From Balneolaceae bacterium (lineage in GTDB: Bacteria > Bacteroidota > Rhodothermia > Balneolales > Balneolaceae), in contig SLKH01000055.1 of NCBI GenBank assembly GCA_007134665.1, forward strand, positions 1 through 8,890: a DNA stretch of 8,890 bases. The letters run 5' to 3'. The notes below the pieces were generated by a model that was given only the letters and a program-made list of their open reading frames with translations, was not told where the DNA came from and ran no database searches. A program made the translations under genes and the position numbers. The stretch's first letter is position 1, and every line of letters starts with the position of its first letter. Positions 1 to 5,152 of this stretch are shown here, one piece after another.

Positions 1-14
1 CACTCAAACACCTG

Positions 15-97
15 TGGGGGGAGCAGGATTCGAACCTGCGAAGGCTTACGCCAACAGATTTACAGTCTGCCCCAGTTGGCCACTTTGGTATCCCCCC
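15..97 (-). tRNA. tRNA-Tyr (anticodon GUA)
   Basis: The minus strand folds into a complete class II tRNA of 83 bases. The acceptor stem is GGGGGGA with UCCCCCC, the discriminator is A, the T arm is GCAGG-UUCGAAU-CCUGC, and the variable arm is long with a GGC/GCC stem. The anticodon loop CUGUAAA puts GUA at 61-63, and a long variable arm with GUA is diagnostic of bacterial tRNA-Tyr. The 3' CCA is not encoded (ACAGG follows the acceptor), so it must be added by nucleotidyltransferase. It lies 79 bases downstream of tRNA-Thr on the same strand and is probably cotranscribed with it. Its G34 is a standard target for queuosine, made by the queA product encoded in this window. Confidence 0.97.
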
Positions 98-100
98 TCT

Positions 101-126
101 AAAAAGTCAATATGTCAAAAAGTCAA
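101..126 (-). repeat. 10-bp direct repeat just upstream of tRNA-Tyr
   Basis: AAAAAGTCAA occurs at 101-110 and again at 117-126; on the minus strand this reads TTGACTTTTT twice, 16 bases apart. The second minus-strand copy ends four bases before the 5' end of tRNA-Tyr. TTGACT resembles a -35 box, but no -10 box can fit between the repeats and the gene. The repeats may be a duplication or a precursor-processing region. Confidence 0.5.
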
Positions 127-129
127 CAT

Positions 130-168
130 CCGGTAACACTAAAATTAATACATCTTTCATATTACCGG
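130..168 (-). repeat. inverted repeat in the tRNA-Thr/tRNA-Tyr spacer
   Basis: CCGGTAA at 130-136 is the exact reverse complement of TTACCGG at 162-168, with 25 bases between. It fills most of the first half of the 79-base spacer between the two tRNA genes. It is not followed by a T-run in the minus-strand transcript close enough to look like an intrinsic terminator, so a role in precursor folding or processing is more likely than termination, if it has any role. Confidence 0.35.
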
Positions 169-176
169 CTCCTGAG

Positions 177-248
177 AGCCAGTGGCCGGATTCGAACCGA
201 CGACCGGCTGTTTACAAGACAGCTGCTCTACCCCTGAGCTACACTGGC
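177..248 (-). tRNA. tRNA-Thr (anticodon UGU)
   Basis: The minus strand gives a 72-base class I cloverleaf. The acceptor stem is GCCAGUG with CACUGGC and the discriminator is U. The D arm is closed by GCUC/GAGC, the anticodon stem is GCUGU/ACAGC around loop CUUGUAA, and the T arm is GUCGG-UUCGAAU-CCGGC. The anticodon UGU at 214-216 reads ACA/ACG threonine codons. No CCA is encoded. It is the first gene after the candidate promoter at 318-346 and precedes tRNA-Tyr, the same order as thrU-tyrU in the E. coli tufB operon. Confidence 0.97.
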
Positions 249-268
249 ACATCCATTAATTTTCCTTC

Positions 269-307
269 CGCCAAATCTGAAAACAGGACATACTTTACCT
301 TTTGGCG
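269..307 (-). repeat. inverted repeat in the leader upstream of tRNA-Thr
   Basis: CGCCAAA at 269-275 is the exact reverse complement of TTTGGCG at 301-307, with 25 bases between. If transcription starts near 311, the stem would sit at the very 5' end of the tRNA precursor. A 7 bp stem with a long AT-rich loop is weak, so this could be chance or a processing structure. It has the same stem and loop lengths as the repeat at 130-168. Confidence 0.35.
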
Positions 308-317
308 AAAGACCCGA

Positions 318-346
318 AATCTAAAAATATTCTCCGTCTATGTCAA
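318..346 (-). promoter_or_regulatory. candidate promoter of the tRNA-Thr/tRNA-Tyr operon
   Basis: On the minus strand a perfect TTGACA -35 box (341-346) is followed, after exactly 17 bases, by TAGATT (318-323), which matches four of six bases of the -10 consensus. The next bases are TTCGGGTC, a G/C-containing stretch where a discriminator would lie; G/C-rich discriminators are typical of stable-RNA promoters under stringent control. The expected start is near 311, giving a leader of about 62 bases before tRNA-Thr. The site lies just 27 bases beyond the stop of the DedA-family gene, so read-through from that operon is also possible. Box matching is visible in the sequence; activity is inferred. 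Confidence 0.55.
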
Positions 347-372
347 CCTTTTTGGTATTCTTTTTTTCGGCT

Positions 373-1005
373 TCAGCCATAACTTTTATTCCGATAAAAC
401 CATTTATAAAGAATACGTCCGGTTACTGCAGCCAGTACCAATACCAGGATTATCCAGCCATAAACCCCAAGGTAACTTCCGATCAAATGCCAGTTTTCAT
501 GAACTATCCATCCAAAACTTAACAAAATCGCATTCCAGATCAGTGAACTGACAGAAGAACTAAGAATTGTATAATTTAATTTCGTCCTGTAAATGCCGGC
601 AGTGATTGCAATGACAGACCTGGTGCCAGCTAAAAATCGATTGGCAACGATGACCCACTGCCCCCAGTTTTGCATCCATTTCCTCCCTCTTTCAAAGTAC
701 TTCATATCGATGAATCGCATCAGCCAGAATTTATCTCGTTTTTTATCAATCCTGTATCCCCAGAACGCCCCGAATGCATACATACTCATAAAGCCGATGA
801 CTGATGCAATGGTTGTTATAACCAGAAGCGCTGTAAAATCCACAAGCTTTTCTGCTGCCAGATATCCACCGAATGCAACTAACAGATCGCCCGGAACAGG
901 CGGTATGATATTCTCAAGGTAGGCAATAACAAAAAAAATTATATATATACTCCAGGGTGAGAGAGTAAATATCCAATTAATCAGATCATCAAAGAACAGT
1001 TCCAT
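373..1005 (-). CDS. DedA-family (VTT domain) integral membrane protein
   Basis: This is a 210-residue polytopic inner-membrane protein of the DedA/SNARE-associated (VTT) family; bacterial DedA proteins are about 200-220 residues, so it is full length. Family hallmarks are visible: an acidic residue and proline loop at E31-N-I-I-P-P-V-P-G-D40, a small-residue stretch G71-F-M-S-M-Y76 through G83, and the arginine motif N122-R-F-L-A-G-T-R129 followed by a long hydrophobic region ending in W-N-A-I-L-L-S-F-G-W. The C-terminal helix is followed by a basic tail. Members of the family translocate undecaprenyl phosphate or other phospholipids, and some affect envelope stress and membrane potential; which lipid this one moves cannot be read from sequence. 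The ATG is three bases after the ispF stop, and a Shine-Dalgarno-like GAAAGG lies inside the end of ispF. It is last in the queA-ispD-ispF run. Confidence 0.9.
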   Translation of the reverse strand: MELFFDDLINWIFTLSPWSIYIIFFVIAYLENIIPPVPGDLLVAFGGYLAAEKLVDFTALLVITTIASVIGFMSMYAFGAFWGYRIDKKRDKFWLMRFIDMKYFERGRKWMQNWGQWVIVANRFLAGTRSVIAITAGIYRTKLNYTILSSSVSSLIWNAILLSFGWIVHENWHLIGSYLGVYGWIILVLVLAAVTGRILYKWFYRNKSYG

Positions 1006-1008
1006 CGA

Positions 1009-1494
1009 CTACCTTTCATCAGACATTAACAAAATCACAGTGTGCGCTGCAATCCCTTCACCATTTCCTATATAACCAAGTTTCTCATTTGTTGTTGCCT
1101 TGACTGATATGTTGCTGAACTCCATTCCAAGTATTTCTGCAATGGATTGTCGAATCTCCGCTATATGAGGATTAAATTTTGGCAACTCAGCGATAATCGT
1201 AGAATCAATATTTTGAATAACCCACTCTCTTTCCCTGATCATCTGGTCAACGCTTTTCAATAGATTTGAACTGTCAGCCCCCTTCCAAACCGGATCAGTA
1301 TCCGGAAAGTAGGTTCCGATGTCTCCAAGTGCCAGGGCCCCGAGCATTGCATCTGTAATAGAATGCAGCAGCACATCCGCATCGGAATGGCCATCCAGCC
1401 CCATTTTAAATGGAATTTCAATCCCTCCAATAATCAGGGGGCGGCCGGTTACAAGCCGGTGTAAATCATACCCATATCCAATTCGAAATTTCAT
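1009..1494 (-). CDS. ispF: 2-C-methyl-D-erythritol 2,4-cyclodiphosphate synthase
   Basis: This 161-residue cytosolic enzyme converts CDP-methylerythritol 2-phosphate to methylerythritol 2,4-cyclodiphosphate with release of CMP, the fifth step of the MEP isoprenoid pathway. Family length is about 155-165. The N-terminus R-I-G-Y-G-Y-D10-L-H12 and the later H-S-D-A-D-V-L-L-H44 carry the three metal ligands (D10, H12, H44, equivalent to D8, H10, H42 in E. coli). Other signatures are L-G-D-I-G-T-Y-F-P-D-T-D, A-D-S-S-N-L-L near residue 73, and K-A-T-T-N-E-K-L-G-Y-I-G near the C-terminus. The family forms a homotrimer with active sites at subunit interfaces. The ATG follows the ispD stop by 16 bases with an A-rich leader and no Shine-Dalgarno site. 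IspD and IspF, fused in some bacteria, are adjacent but separate here. Confidence 0.97.
   Translation of the reverse strand: MKFRIGYGYDLHRLVTGRPLIIGGIEIPFKMGLDGHSDADVLLHSITDAMLGALALGDIGTYFPDTDPVWKGADSSNLLKSVDQMIREREWVIQNIDSTIIAELPKFNPHIAEIRQSIAEILGMEFSNISVKATTNEKLGYIGNGEGIAAHTVILLMSDER
1012..1017 (-). promoter_or_regulatory. ribosome binding site of the DedA-family gene
   Basis: The minus strand reads GAAAGG, six bases before the ATG at 1005. It overlaps the last codons of ispF, which suits translational coupling and supports the chosen start. It stands out because the other genes of this run lack a clear Shine-Dalgarno site. Confidence 0.5.
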
Positions 1495-1510
1495 ATGAAA
1501 CAGATTTTTG

Positions 1511-2215
1511 TTACAAATTGGCCTGCTTATCAGTCAGTAAAATCTCTGTTATTTGCAAATCGAGAGGATACGTAATTTTGATATTCTGCTGATTTCCTTC
1601 CACAACAAATACTCTCTCACCATAAAATTCAACCAGTGATGCATCATCAGTGCCAAGATAATCCTCGTGAAGGGCATACTCATAGGCTTTCCTGATCAGA
1701 TCCTGTTTGAATATTTGTGGTGTCTGTGCCTGCCAAAGCATATCTCTCTTCGGCGTTTCCAGGATTAATCCGTCATCATTTACTTTTTTAATCGTATCCT
1801 TTACGGGCACACCCAGTATTGCCGCCCCCGATTCATTGGCTTTTTTCAAACACTGAACCACACAATTTTCAGAAACAAAAGGCCTTACAGCATCATGAAT
1901 GACAATCAGTTCAGCAGATTTATCAGCTTTCTGCAGGGCATTATGTATGGAATACTGCCTTTCTGATCCGCCTTCAATTACATGGACAGATACTGTTTCC
2001 GGCAACCAATTCTTTACCGAGTGTGCTTCGTCAAAATAGTCCGGAGTGGTGGCAATGATTACCTGGATCAACCCGTCAATAGCAGCAAACCTACTCACAG
2101 TATGCCCCAGTATTGATTTACCTGCAATCCGGAGAAATGGTTTTGCTATCTCACCCCCAATCCGTTGACCGGATCCGGCAGCAGGTATAATTAAGGCATA
2201 TGGTAATTTTGACAC
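1511..2215 (-). CDS. ispD: 2-C-methyl-D-erythritol 4-phosphate cytidylyltransferase
   Basis: This 234-residue enzyme joins CTP and methylerythritol 4-phosphate to give CDP-methylerythritol and pyrophosphate, the third step of the MEP pathway. The N-terminal nucleotide-binding loop P-A-A-G-S-G-Q-R18 and K25 correspond to the catalytic R20 and K27 of E. coli IspD. Further motifs are G-G-S-E-R-Q-Y-S, I-H-D-A-V-R-P-F, G-V-P-V-K-D-T-I-K, Q-A-Q-T-P-Q-I-F, T-D-D-A-S-L-V-E and N-I-K-I-T near the C-terminus. K25 is followed by P-F, where many homologues have Q-Y. The start is a GTG at 2213-2215, the only possible one: the upstream in-frame codons are ACC and the queA stop TAA, and the next internal Met lies far inside the domain. 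No Shine-Dalgarno site is visible, which suggests coupling to queA translation. Confidence 0.97.
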   Translation of the reverse strand: MSKLPYALIIPAAGSGQRIGGEIAKPFLRIAGKSILGHTVSRFAAIDGLIQVIIATTPDYFDEAHSVKNWLPETVSVHVIEGGSERQYSIHNALQKADKSAELIVIHDAVRPFVSENCVVQCLKKANESGAAILGVPVKDTIKKVNDDGLILETPKRDMLWQAQTPQIFKQDLIRKAYEYALHEDYLGTDDASLVEFYGERVFVVEGNQQNIKITYPLDLQITEILLTDKQANL

Positions 2216-2218
2216 GGT

Positions 2219-3271
2219 TTACAATATCAGCATTGCATCGCCAAATGAGAAAAATCGATACTTCTCTTTTTTTGCTTTTTCATAAGCTTCCATCAGGAAA
2301 TCATAATCAGCAAAAGCTGCAGCCAGCATTAACAATGTAGATTCAGGCTGATGGAAATTGGTGATAACGGCTTCGGTAATTTTAAAATCATAAGGCGGAT
2401 AGATAAATTTGTCAGTCCATCCTGTACCCGGCTTCGACATACCGCTTGCCATCACGCTTGTTTCAATAACCCGAACGGCCGTCGAACCACAGGCAATCAC
2501 TTTATTCTTCTTGCTTTTAAGTGCGTTGTTGATCTTATCGGATGTCTCCTTTGAAATATAGTAATTTTCCGAGTCCATCCGGTGCTTGGTCAGGTCTTCA
2601 ACCTCAACCGGCCTGAAAGTCCCCCAGCCGATGTGAAGGGTGACCGGGAGAAATTCAACACCCTTCTTTTCAAGTTTTTTAACGAGTTCCGGAGTAAAAT
2701 GCATTCCGGCTGTAGGTGCTGCAACAGCTCCTCTTTCTTTAGCGAATATTGTTTGATACCGCTCTTTATCTTCCTCATCCGGCTCCCTTTCAATGTATGG
2801 AGGCATTGGCATCTCCCCTATCTCATCAAGAATTTTATATAATTCCTGGTTCGGGCCGTCAAATAAAAACCGTATCGTTCTCCCTCTTGAGGTTGTATTA
2901 TCAACAACTTCCGCCATCAATTCATCTCCAAAATAGAGTTTATTCCCTATCCTGATTTTTCTTGCTGGCTCCACCAAAACGTCCCACAACATATTTTCCG
3001 GTTGCAGTTCACGAAGCAGAAATACTTCAATATCGGCATCGGTCTTCTCCTTTTTTCCCTTCAACCGGGCGGGGAAAACCTTGGTATTGTTGTATATTAC
3101 AACATCTCCTTTTTGAAAATATTTGTGGATATCGGAAAATTTCTCATGTTTAATGGACTTCTCATCACGATTCAGCACCATCAACCGGGAAGCATCTCTT
3201 GGATCCACCGGTTTTTCCGGGACATCGATGTCGTCTATTTCAAATTTGAAGTCCGTAAGTTTCATTTTCAT
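2219..3271 (-). CDS. queA: S-adenosylmethionine:tRNA ribosyltransferase-isomerase
   Basis: QueA transfers and isomerises the ribosyl group of S-adenosylmethionine onto preQ1 at position 34 of tRNA-Asp, -Asn, -His and -Tyr, giving epoxyqueuosine. The protein has 350 residues, close to the 356 of E. coli. Motifs in order are N61-N-T-K-V65, G181-A-V-A-A-P-T-A-G-M-H-F-T193, L212-H-I-G-W-G-T-F219, H230-R-M-D-S-E235, G262-S-T-A-V-R-V-I-E270, T304-N-F-H-Q-P-E-S-T-L-L-M315 and the C-terminal Y338-R-F-F-S-F-G-D-A-M-L-I. A second ATG at 3263-3265 gives M-K-L-T-D-F, the usual QueA N-terminus, so translation may start two codons later; neither start has a Shine-Dalgarno site. It is the first gene of the queA-ispD-ispF-DedA run, with a candidate promoter at 3322-3350. 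Confidence 0.97.
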   Translation of the reverse strand: MKMKLTDFKFEIDDIDVPEKPVDPRDASRLMVLNRDEKSIKHEKFSDIHKYFQKGDVVIYNNTKVFPARLKGKKEKTDADIEVFLLRELQPENMLWDVLVEPARKIRIGNKLYFGDELMAEVVDNTTSRGRTIRFLFDGPNQELYKILDEIGEMPMPPYIEREPDEEDKERYQTIFAKERGAVAAPTAGMHFTPELVKKLEKKGVEFLPVTLHIGWGTFRPVEVEDLTKHRMDSENYYISKETSDKINNALKSKKNKVIACGSTAVRVIETSVMASGMSKPGTGWTDKFIYPPYDFKITEAVITNFHQPESTLLMLAAAFADYDFLMEAYEKAKKEKYRFFSFGDAMLIL

Positions 3272-3321
3272 AATCAGTAGGGAATTCGTGTACTTTAGAA
3301 ATGCAAAATTTAAAGCCTGAT

Positions 3322-3350
3322 AATATAATGCTTTTTACGCCTTAGCACAA
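3322..3350 (-). promoter_or_regulatory. candidate promoter of the queA-ispD-ispF-DedA operon
   Basis: On the minus strand TTGTGC (3345-3350) and TATATT (3322-3327) are separated by 17 bases. The -10 box matches five of six consensus bases and the -35 box three. The expected start is near 3315, giving a leader of about 45 bases. The match was judged by eye against the sigma-70 pattern; many Bacteroidota use a different -33/-7 pattern, for which no properly spaced pair was found here. Confidence 0.35.
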
Positions 3351-3492
3351 GATTTGATCCTTAATGCCCGCGTACTTTTCGGATTTTTATATCTTTTTAA
3401 AAACTTAAAAAATATCTCAGGCAAAATATCCGTTAAATAATGATAGTGTTGTCTTTTGCTCGAAAAAAGTTGGTCTTTCACAATGAATGATA

Positions 3493-3521
3493 TTTACTAA
3501 TACCATTTCATTGGTTATACT
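3493..3521 (+). promoter_or_regulatory. candidate promoter of the secreted protein/LytR_C/rsfS operon
   Basis: TTTACT (3493-3498) and TATACT (3516-3521) are 17 bases apart and match four and five of six sigma-70 consensus bases. The start would be near 3528, about 38 bases before the ATG at 3566. An alternative pair, TTGGTT (3511-3516) with TATCCT (3533-3538), overlaps it but has 16-base spacing and a weaker -10 box. Function is inferred from spacing and position only. Confidence 0.4.
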
Positions 3522-3551
3522 TAATAGTGTCGTATCCTGTATTTGATATCT

Positions 3552-3557
3552 AAAGGA
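3552..3557 (+). promoter_or_regulatory. ribosome binding site deciding between two ATGs
   Basis: AAAGGA lies two bases before the ATG at 3560 and eight bases before the ATG at 3566. Eight bases is normal spacing and two is too short, which favours the second ATG as the true start of the small secreted protein. Confidence 0.5.
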
Positions 3558-3565
3558 ATATGGTT

Positions 3566-4069
3566 ATGAAGAAATTTACACTTGCTTTTGTTCTGTTCAC
3601 ATTTGGATTTGTTGCGATTGTGGAAGCACAGTTAAGGGAAGATATTAACCGGTCAAGTGATTATACCGGGGCAATATTTAAAACTGAGCAATCTCAAAAC
3701 AATACCCTCGGAAGTTTGATGAACAGTATTAATATGACTATGAGTCATTCATATAGTATGAATTTCGGAAGTGTCGGGGGGGAGTTCCAAAACCTGAACG
3801 CTTATACTAATCATATGAGTTTTGATTTTAGTGAAAATCTTACCGGCCATGTAGACCTGTCAGTTCTGCACTCCCCTTTCGGTAACTCTTTCATGAATAT
3901 GGGTAACAACAGCCTTGGAGCAAGAGTAATGATTGACCGGGCTCAGCTTGATTACCAGATATCACCAAATTCCAGCCTGTCCATTCAGTTTTCTCAGAGG
4001 CCATATTATTACTCTCCCTATGGTTTGGGGCGTGGGATGTATGGTACAAGAAATCAATTTTGGTACTAA
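3566..4069 (+). CDS. small secreted protein of unknown function, probably outer-membrane associated
   Basis: I do not recognise a named family. The 167-residue product begins with a clear signal peptide, M-K-K then a hydrophobic core, with a likely cut after V19-E-A21. The mature part of about 146 residues has no cysteine. It is rich in Asn, Ser, Phe and Tyr and holds nine Met, several in the segment after G-S-L-M-N. Alternating polar and hydrophobic stretches, for example residues around H-M-S-F-D-F and S-L-S-I-Q-F, suggest beta strands. The C-terminus is Tyr/Gly-rich and ends F-W-Y; a terminal aromatic residue is common in outer-membrane barrel proteins, although 146 residues allows only a small barrel. 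The upstream ATG at 3560 adds two residues. It is the first gene of a tight run with the LytR_C protein and rsfS, nine bases apart from the next gene. Confidence 0.8.
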   Translation: MKKFTLAFVLFTFGFVAIVEAQLREDINRSSDYTGAIFKTEQSQNNTLGSLMNSINMTMSHSYSMNFGSVGGEFQNLNAYTNHMSFDFSENLTGHVDLSVLHSPFGNSFMNMGNNSLGARVMIDRAQLDYQISPNSSLSIQFSQRPYYYSPYGLGRGMYGTRNQFWY

Positions 4070-4078
4070 ATAGATTGA

Positions 4079-4531
4079 ATGTCGGATAATATATCTGAAC
4101 AAGAGGGTTTTGTACTGAATGCAGCGATTGGATTTCTGAGTGTACTCCTTTCTATTTTGATTATCGCCCTGATTTTCAGGGTGCTTCATCCCCGAATACA
4201 AAGCGATCGGGTAGAACAAGATTCAGTATTAATAAGCAATATTATACAATTGGAAGTACTTAATGGTTGCGGTGTTCCAGGATTAGCCACCCGCTTTACT
4301 TCCAATCTCCGATCCTACGGATTTGATGTAGTTGAATCGGGAAATTTTGATAATTTCGATATGACTGAAACTATCATTATATCCCGAAATGGTAATCTCG
4401 CCAATGCAAACAGGGTTGCCCGGGCGCTTGGAATACCTGAAGACCGGATTTTAATTGAAAAATCAAATGATTTCTATCTCGATGCAACCCTGGTGATCGG
4501 ATCCGATTATCAATCCCTAAATATTGACTAA
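4079..4531 (+). CDS. membrane-anchored protein with stand-alone LytR_C domain
   Basis: The 150-residue product has a short N-terminal tail, one transmembrane segment at about 12-33 followed by R-V-L-H-P-R, a linker, and a C-terminal domain from about 56 to 145. That domain reads I-Q-L-E-V-L-N-G-C-G-V-P-G-L-A and continues with an alpha/beta pattern, I-I-I-S-R-N-G, A-L-G-I-P and D-A-T-L-V-I-G, which is the LytR/CpsA/Psr C-terminal (LytR_C) domain. In LCP proteins this domain follows the catalytic cell-wall ligase domain; here that domain is absent, so no ligase activity is expected. Topology by charge is unclear, as the tail is acidic and the residues after the helix are basic. A role at the envelope, possibly in peptidoglycan or partner binding, is inferred. 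It starts nine bases after the secreted-protein gene and ends seven bases before rsfS. Confidence 0.88.
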   Translation: MSDNISEQEGFVLNAAIGFLSVLLSILIIALIFRVLHPRIQSDRVEQDSVLISNIIQLEVLNGCGVPGLATRFTSNLRSYGFDVVESGNFDNFDMTETIIISRNGNLANANRVARALGIPEDRILIEKSNDFYLDATLVIGSDYQSLNID

Positions 4532-4538
4532 GATATAT

Positions 4539-4958
4539 ATGACAGAAACAACAGAAGCAAAAACTGATCAATTCAAGAGTATAAGCCCTGAAAAAACTGC
4601 TGATTCAAGTAAATTAATCGAATCGATAACAGAAGCTCTGCTGGAGAAAAAAGCCAAAGACATTGTGTTGCTTGATGTCAGAGAGCTTACCACATTAACA
4701 GATTATTTCATCATTTGTCATGGCACGTCTGAAACACAAATAAGGGCACTTGCCAACAATGTACTCGATAAAACGGTTGAAAAACTTGGAGAAAAAGCCT
4801 GGAAAAAAGAAGGTATGGATGCCAGAAGGTGGATTATCCTTGATTATGTCAATGTCGTTATTCATATCTTCAATGAAGAAAAACGGGCTTTTTACGGTAT
4901 CGAACGAATGTGGAATGATGCTATCAGAACTGAAATTAACGACACCGGTGATATCTGA
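4539..4958 (+). CDS. rsfS: ribosomal silencing factor RsfS (Iojap/YbeB family)
   Basis: RsfS binds ribosomal protein uL14 on the 50S subunit and blocks joining with 30S, lowering translation during starvation. The 139-residue product has a polar extension of about 24 residues, then the family domain to about residue 132. Its signatures are L-L-D-V-R-E-L-T-T-L-T-D-Y-F-I-I-C, G-T-S-E-T-Q-I-R-A-L-A, K-E-G then R-W-I-I-L-D-Y, V-V-I-H-I-F and the C-terminal F-Y-G-I-E-R-M-W-N-D-A. I chose the ATG at 4539; a TTG at 4524 would add five residues and overlap the end of the preceding gene. Many RsfS proteins are about 105-120 residues, so the N-terminal extension is moderately long. It is the third gene of the operon starting at 3566. 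No ftsH, a frequent neighbour in related genomes, follows it here. Confidence 0.96.
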   Translation: MTETTEAKTDQFKSISPEKTADSSKLIESITEALLEKKAKDIVLLDVRELTTLTDYFIICHGTSETQIRALANNVLDKTVEKLGEKAWKKEGMDARRWIILDYVNVVIHIFNEEKRAFYGIERMWNDAIRTEINDTGDI

Positions 4959-5082
4959 TCCGTTCCCGCTAATCATCAATCCGGAATTGGAATTCAGGTC
5001 AATATTCGTATCTCTGCAATTTGTATATTTTTTTAGTGGTTTCTAAATCAAATCGTTTTAAATGGTCCATTTTGTCACCTGT

Positions 5083-5110
5083 TTGATGGCAGAAAACTCC
5101 CTGTTATCTT
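5083..5110 (+). promoter_or_regulatory. weak candidate promoter of the hydroxyacid dehydrogenase gene
   Basis: TTGATG (5083-5088) and TATCTT (5105-5110) are 16 bases apart, each matching four of six sigma-70 consensus bases. The start would be near 5117, giving a leader of about 36 bases. The rest of the 194-base gap after rsfS holds AT-rich sequence with a T-run at about 5030-5036 but no convincing stem, so no terminator is called. Confidence 0.25.
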
Positions 5111-5140
5111 CAATTGATCATTCATTATTAATTTTTAAAA

Positions 5141-5146
5141 AAGGAG
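5141..5146 (+). promoter_or_regulatory. strong ribosome binding site supporting a GTG start
   Basis: AAGGAG, preceded by a run of A, lies six bases before the GTG at 5153. It is the best Shine-Dalgarno match in the window and settles the use of GTG, which also gives the family-typical N-terminus M-R-V-L-V-T-E-P. Confidence 0.75.
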
Positions 5147-5152
5147 CATATC

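Larger units (their letters stand above)
3272..3565. other. AT-rich divergent intergenic region
   Basis: About 290 bases separate the divergent queA and the small secreted-protein gene. The region is AT-rich with several A and T tracts, notably around 3385-3415, which could give intrinsic bending. It contains candidate promoters on each strand (3322-3350 and 3493-3521). No RNA gene, conserved riboswitch fold, coding frame with family similarity, or terminator was seen. Confidence 0.6.

Noticed and set aside
353..381. Possible terminator from GGCT/AGCC with an A/T run after the DedA-family gene
   Set aside because: In the minus-strand transcript the run is A, not U, and the stem is only four pairs with a two-base loop, so it cannot act as an intrinsic terminator for that operon.
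593..922. A 109-codon plus-strand frame antisense to the DedA-family gene
   Set aside because: It is the complementary shadow of a conserved membrane protein and shows no independent features.
2351..3320. Several plus-strand frames of 60-90 codons antisense to queA
   Set aside because: queA is complete with all its motifs on the minus strand; these frames have no start signals or recognisable domains.
3511..3545. Bacteroidota-type -33/-7 promoter using TTG at 3511 and TGTATTTG at 3538
   Set aside because: The gap of 24 bases is longer than the 19-21 expected, and the -7 box is imperfect; the TTTACT/TATACT pair fits better.
4940..5045. Possible terminator after rsfS using the palindrome around ACACCGGTGAT and the T-run near 5030
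   Set aside because: The palindrome lies within the coding end and the T-run is over 80 bases away, with no stem next to it.
4750..5046. A 98-codon plus-strand frame overlapping the end of rsfS and entering the intergenic gap
   Set aside because: Most of it is an alternate frame of rsfS; the remainder has no family-like motif, no ribosome site and low-complexity composition.
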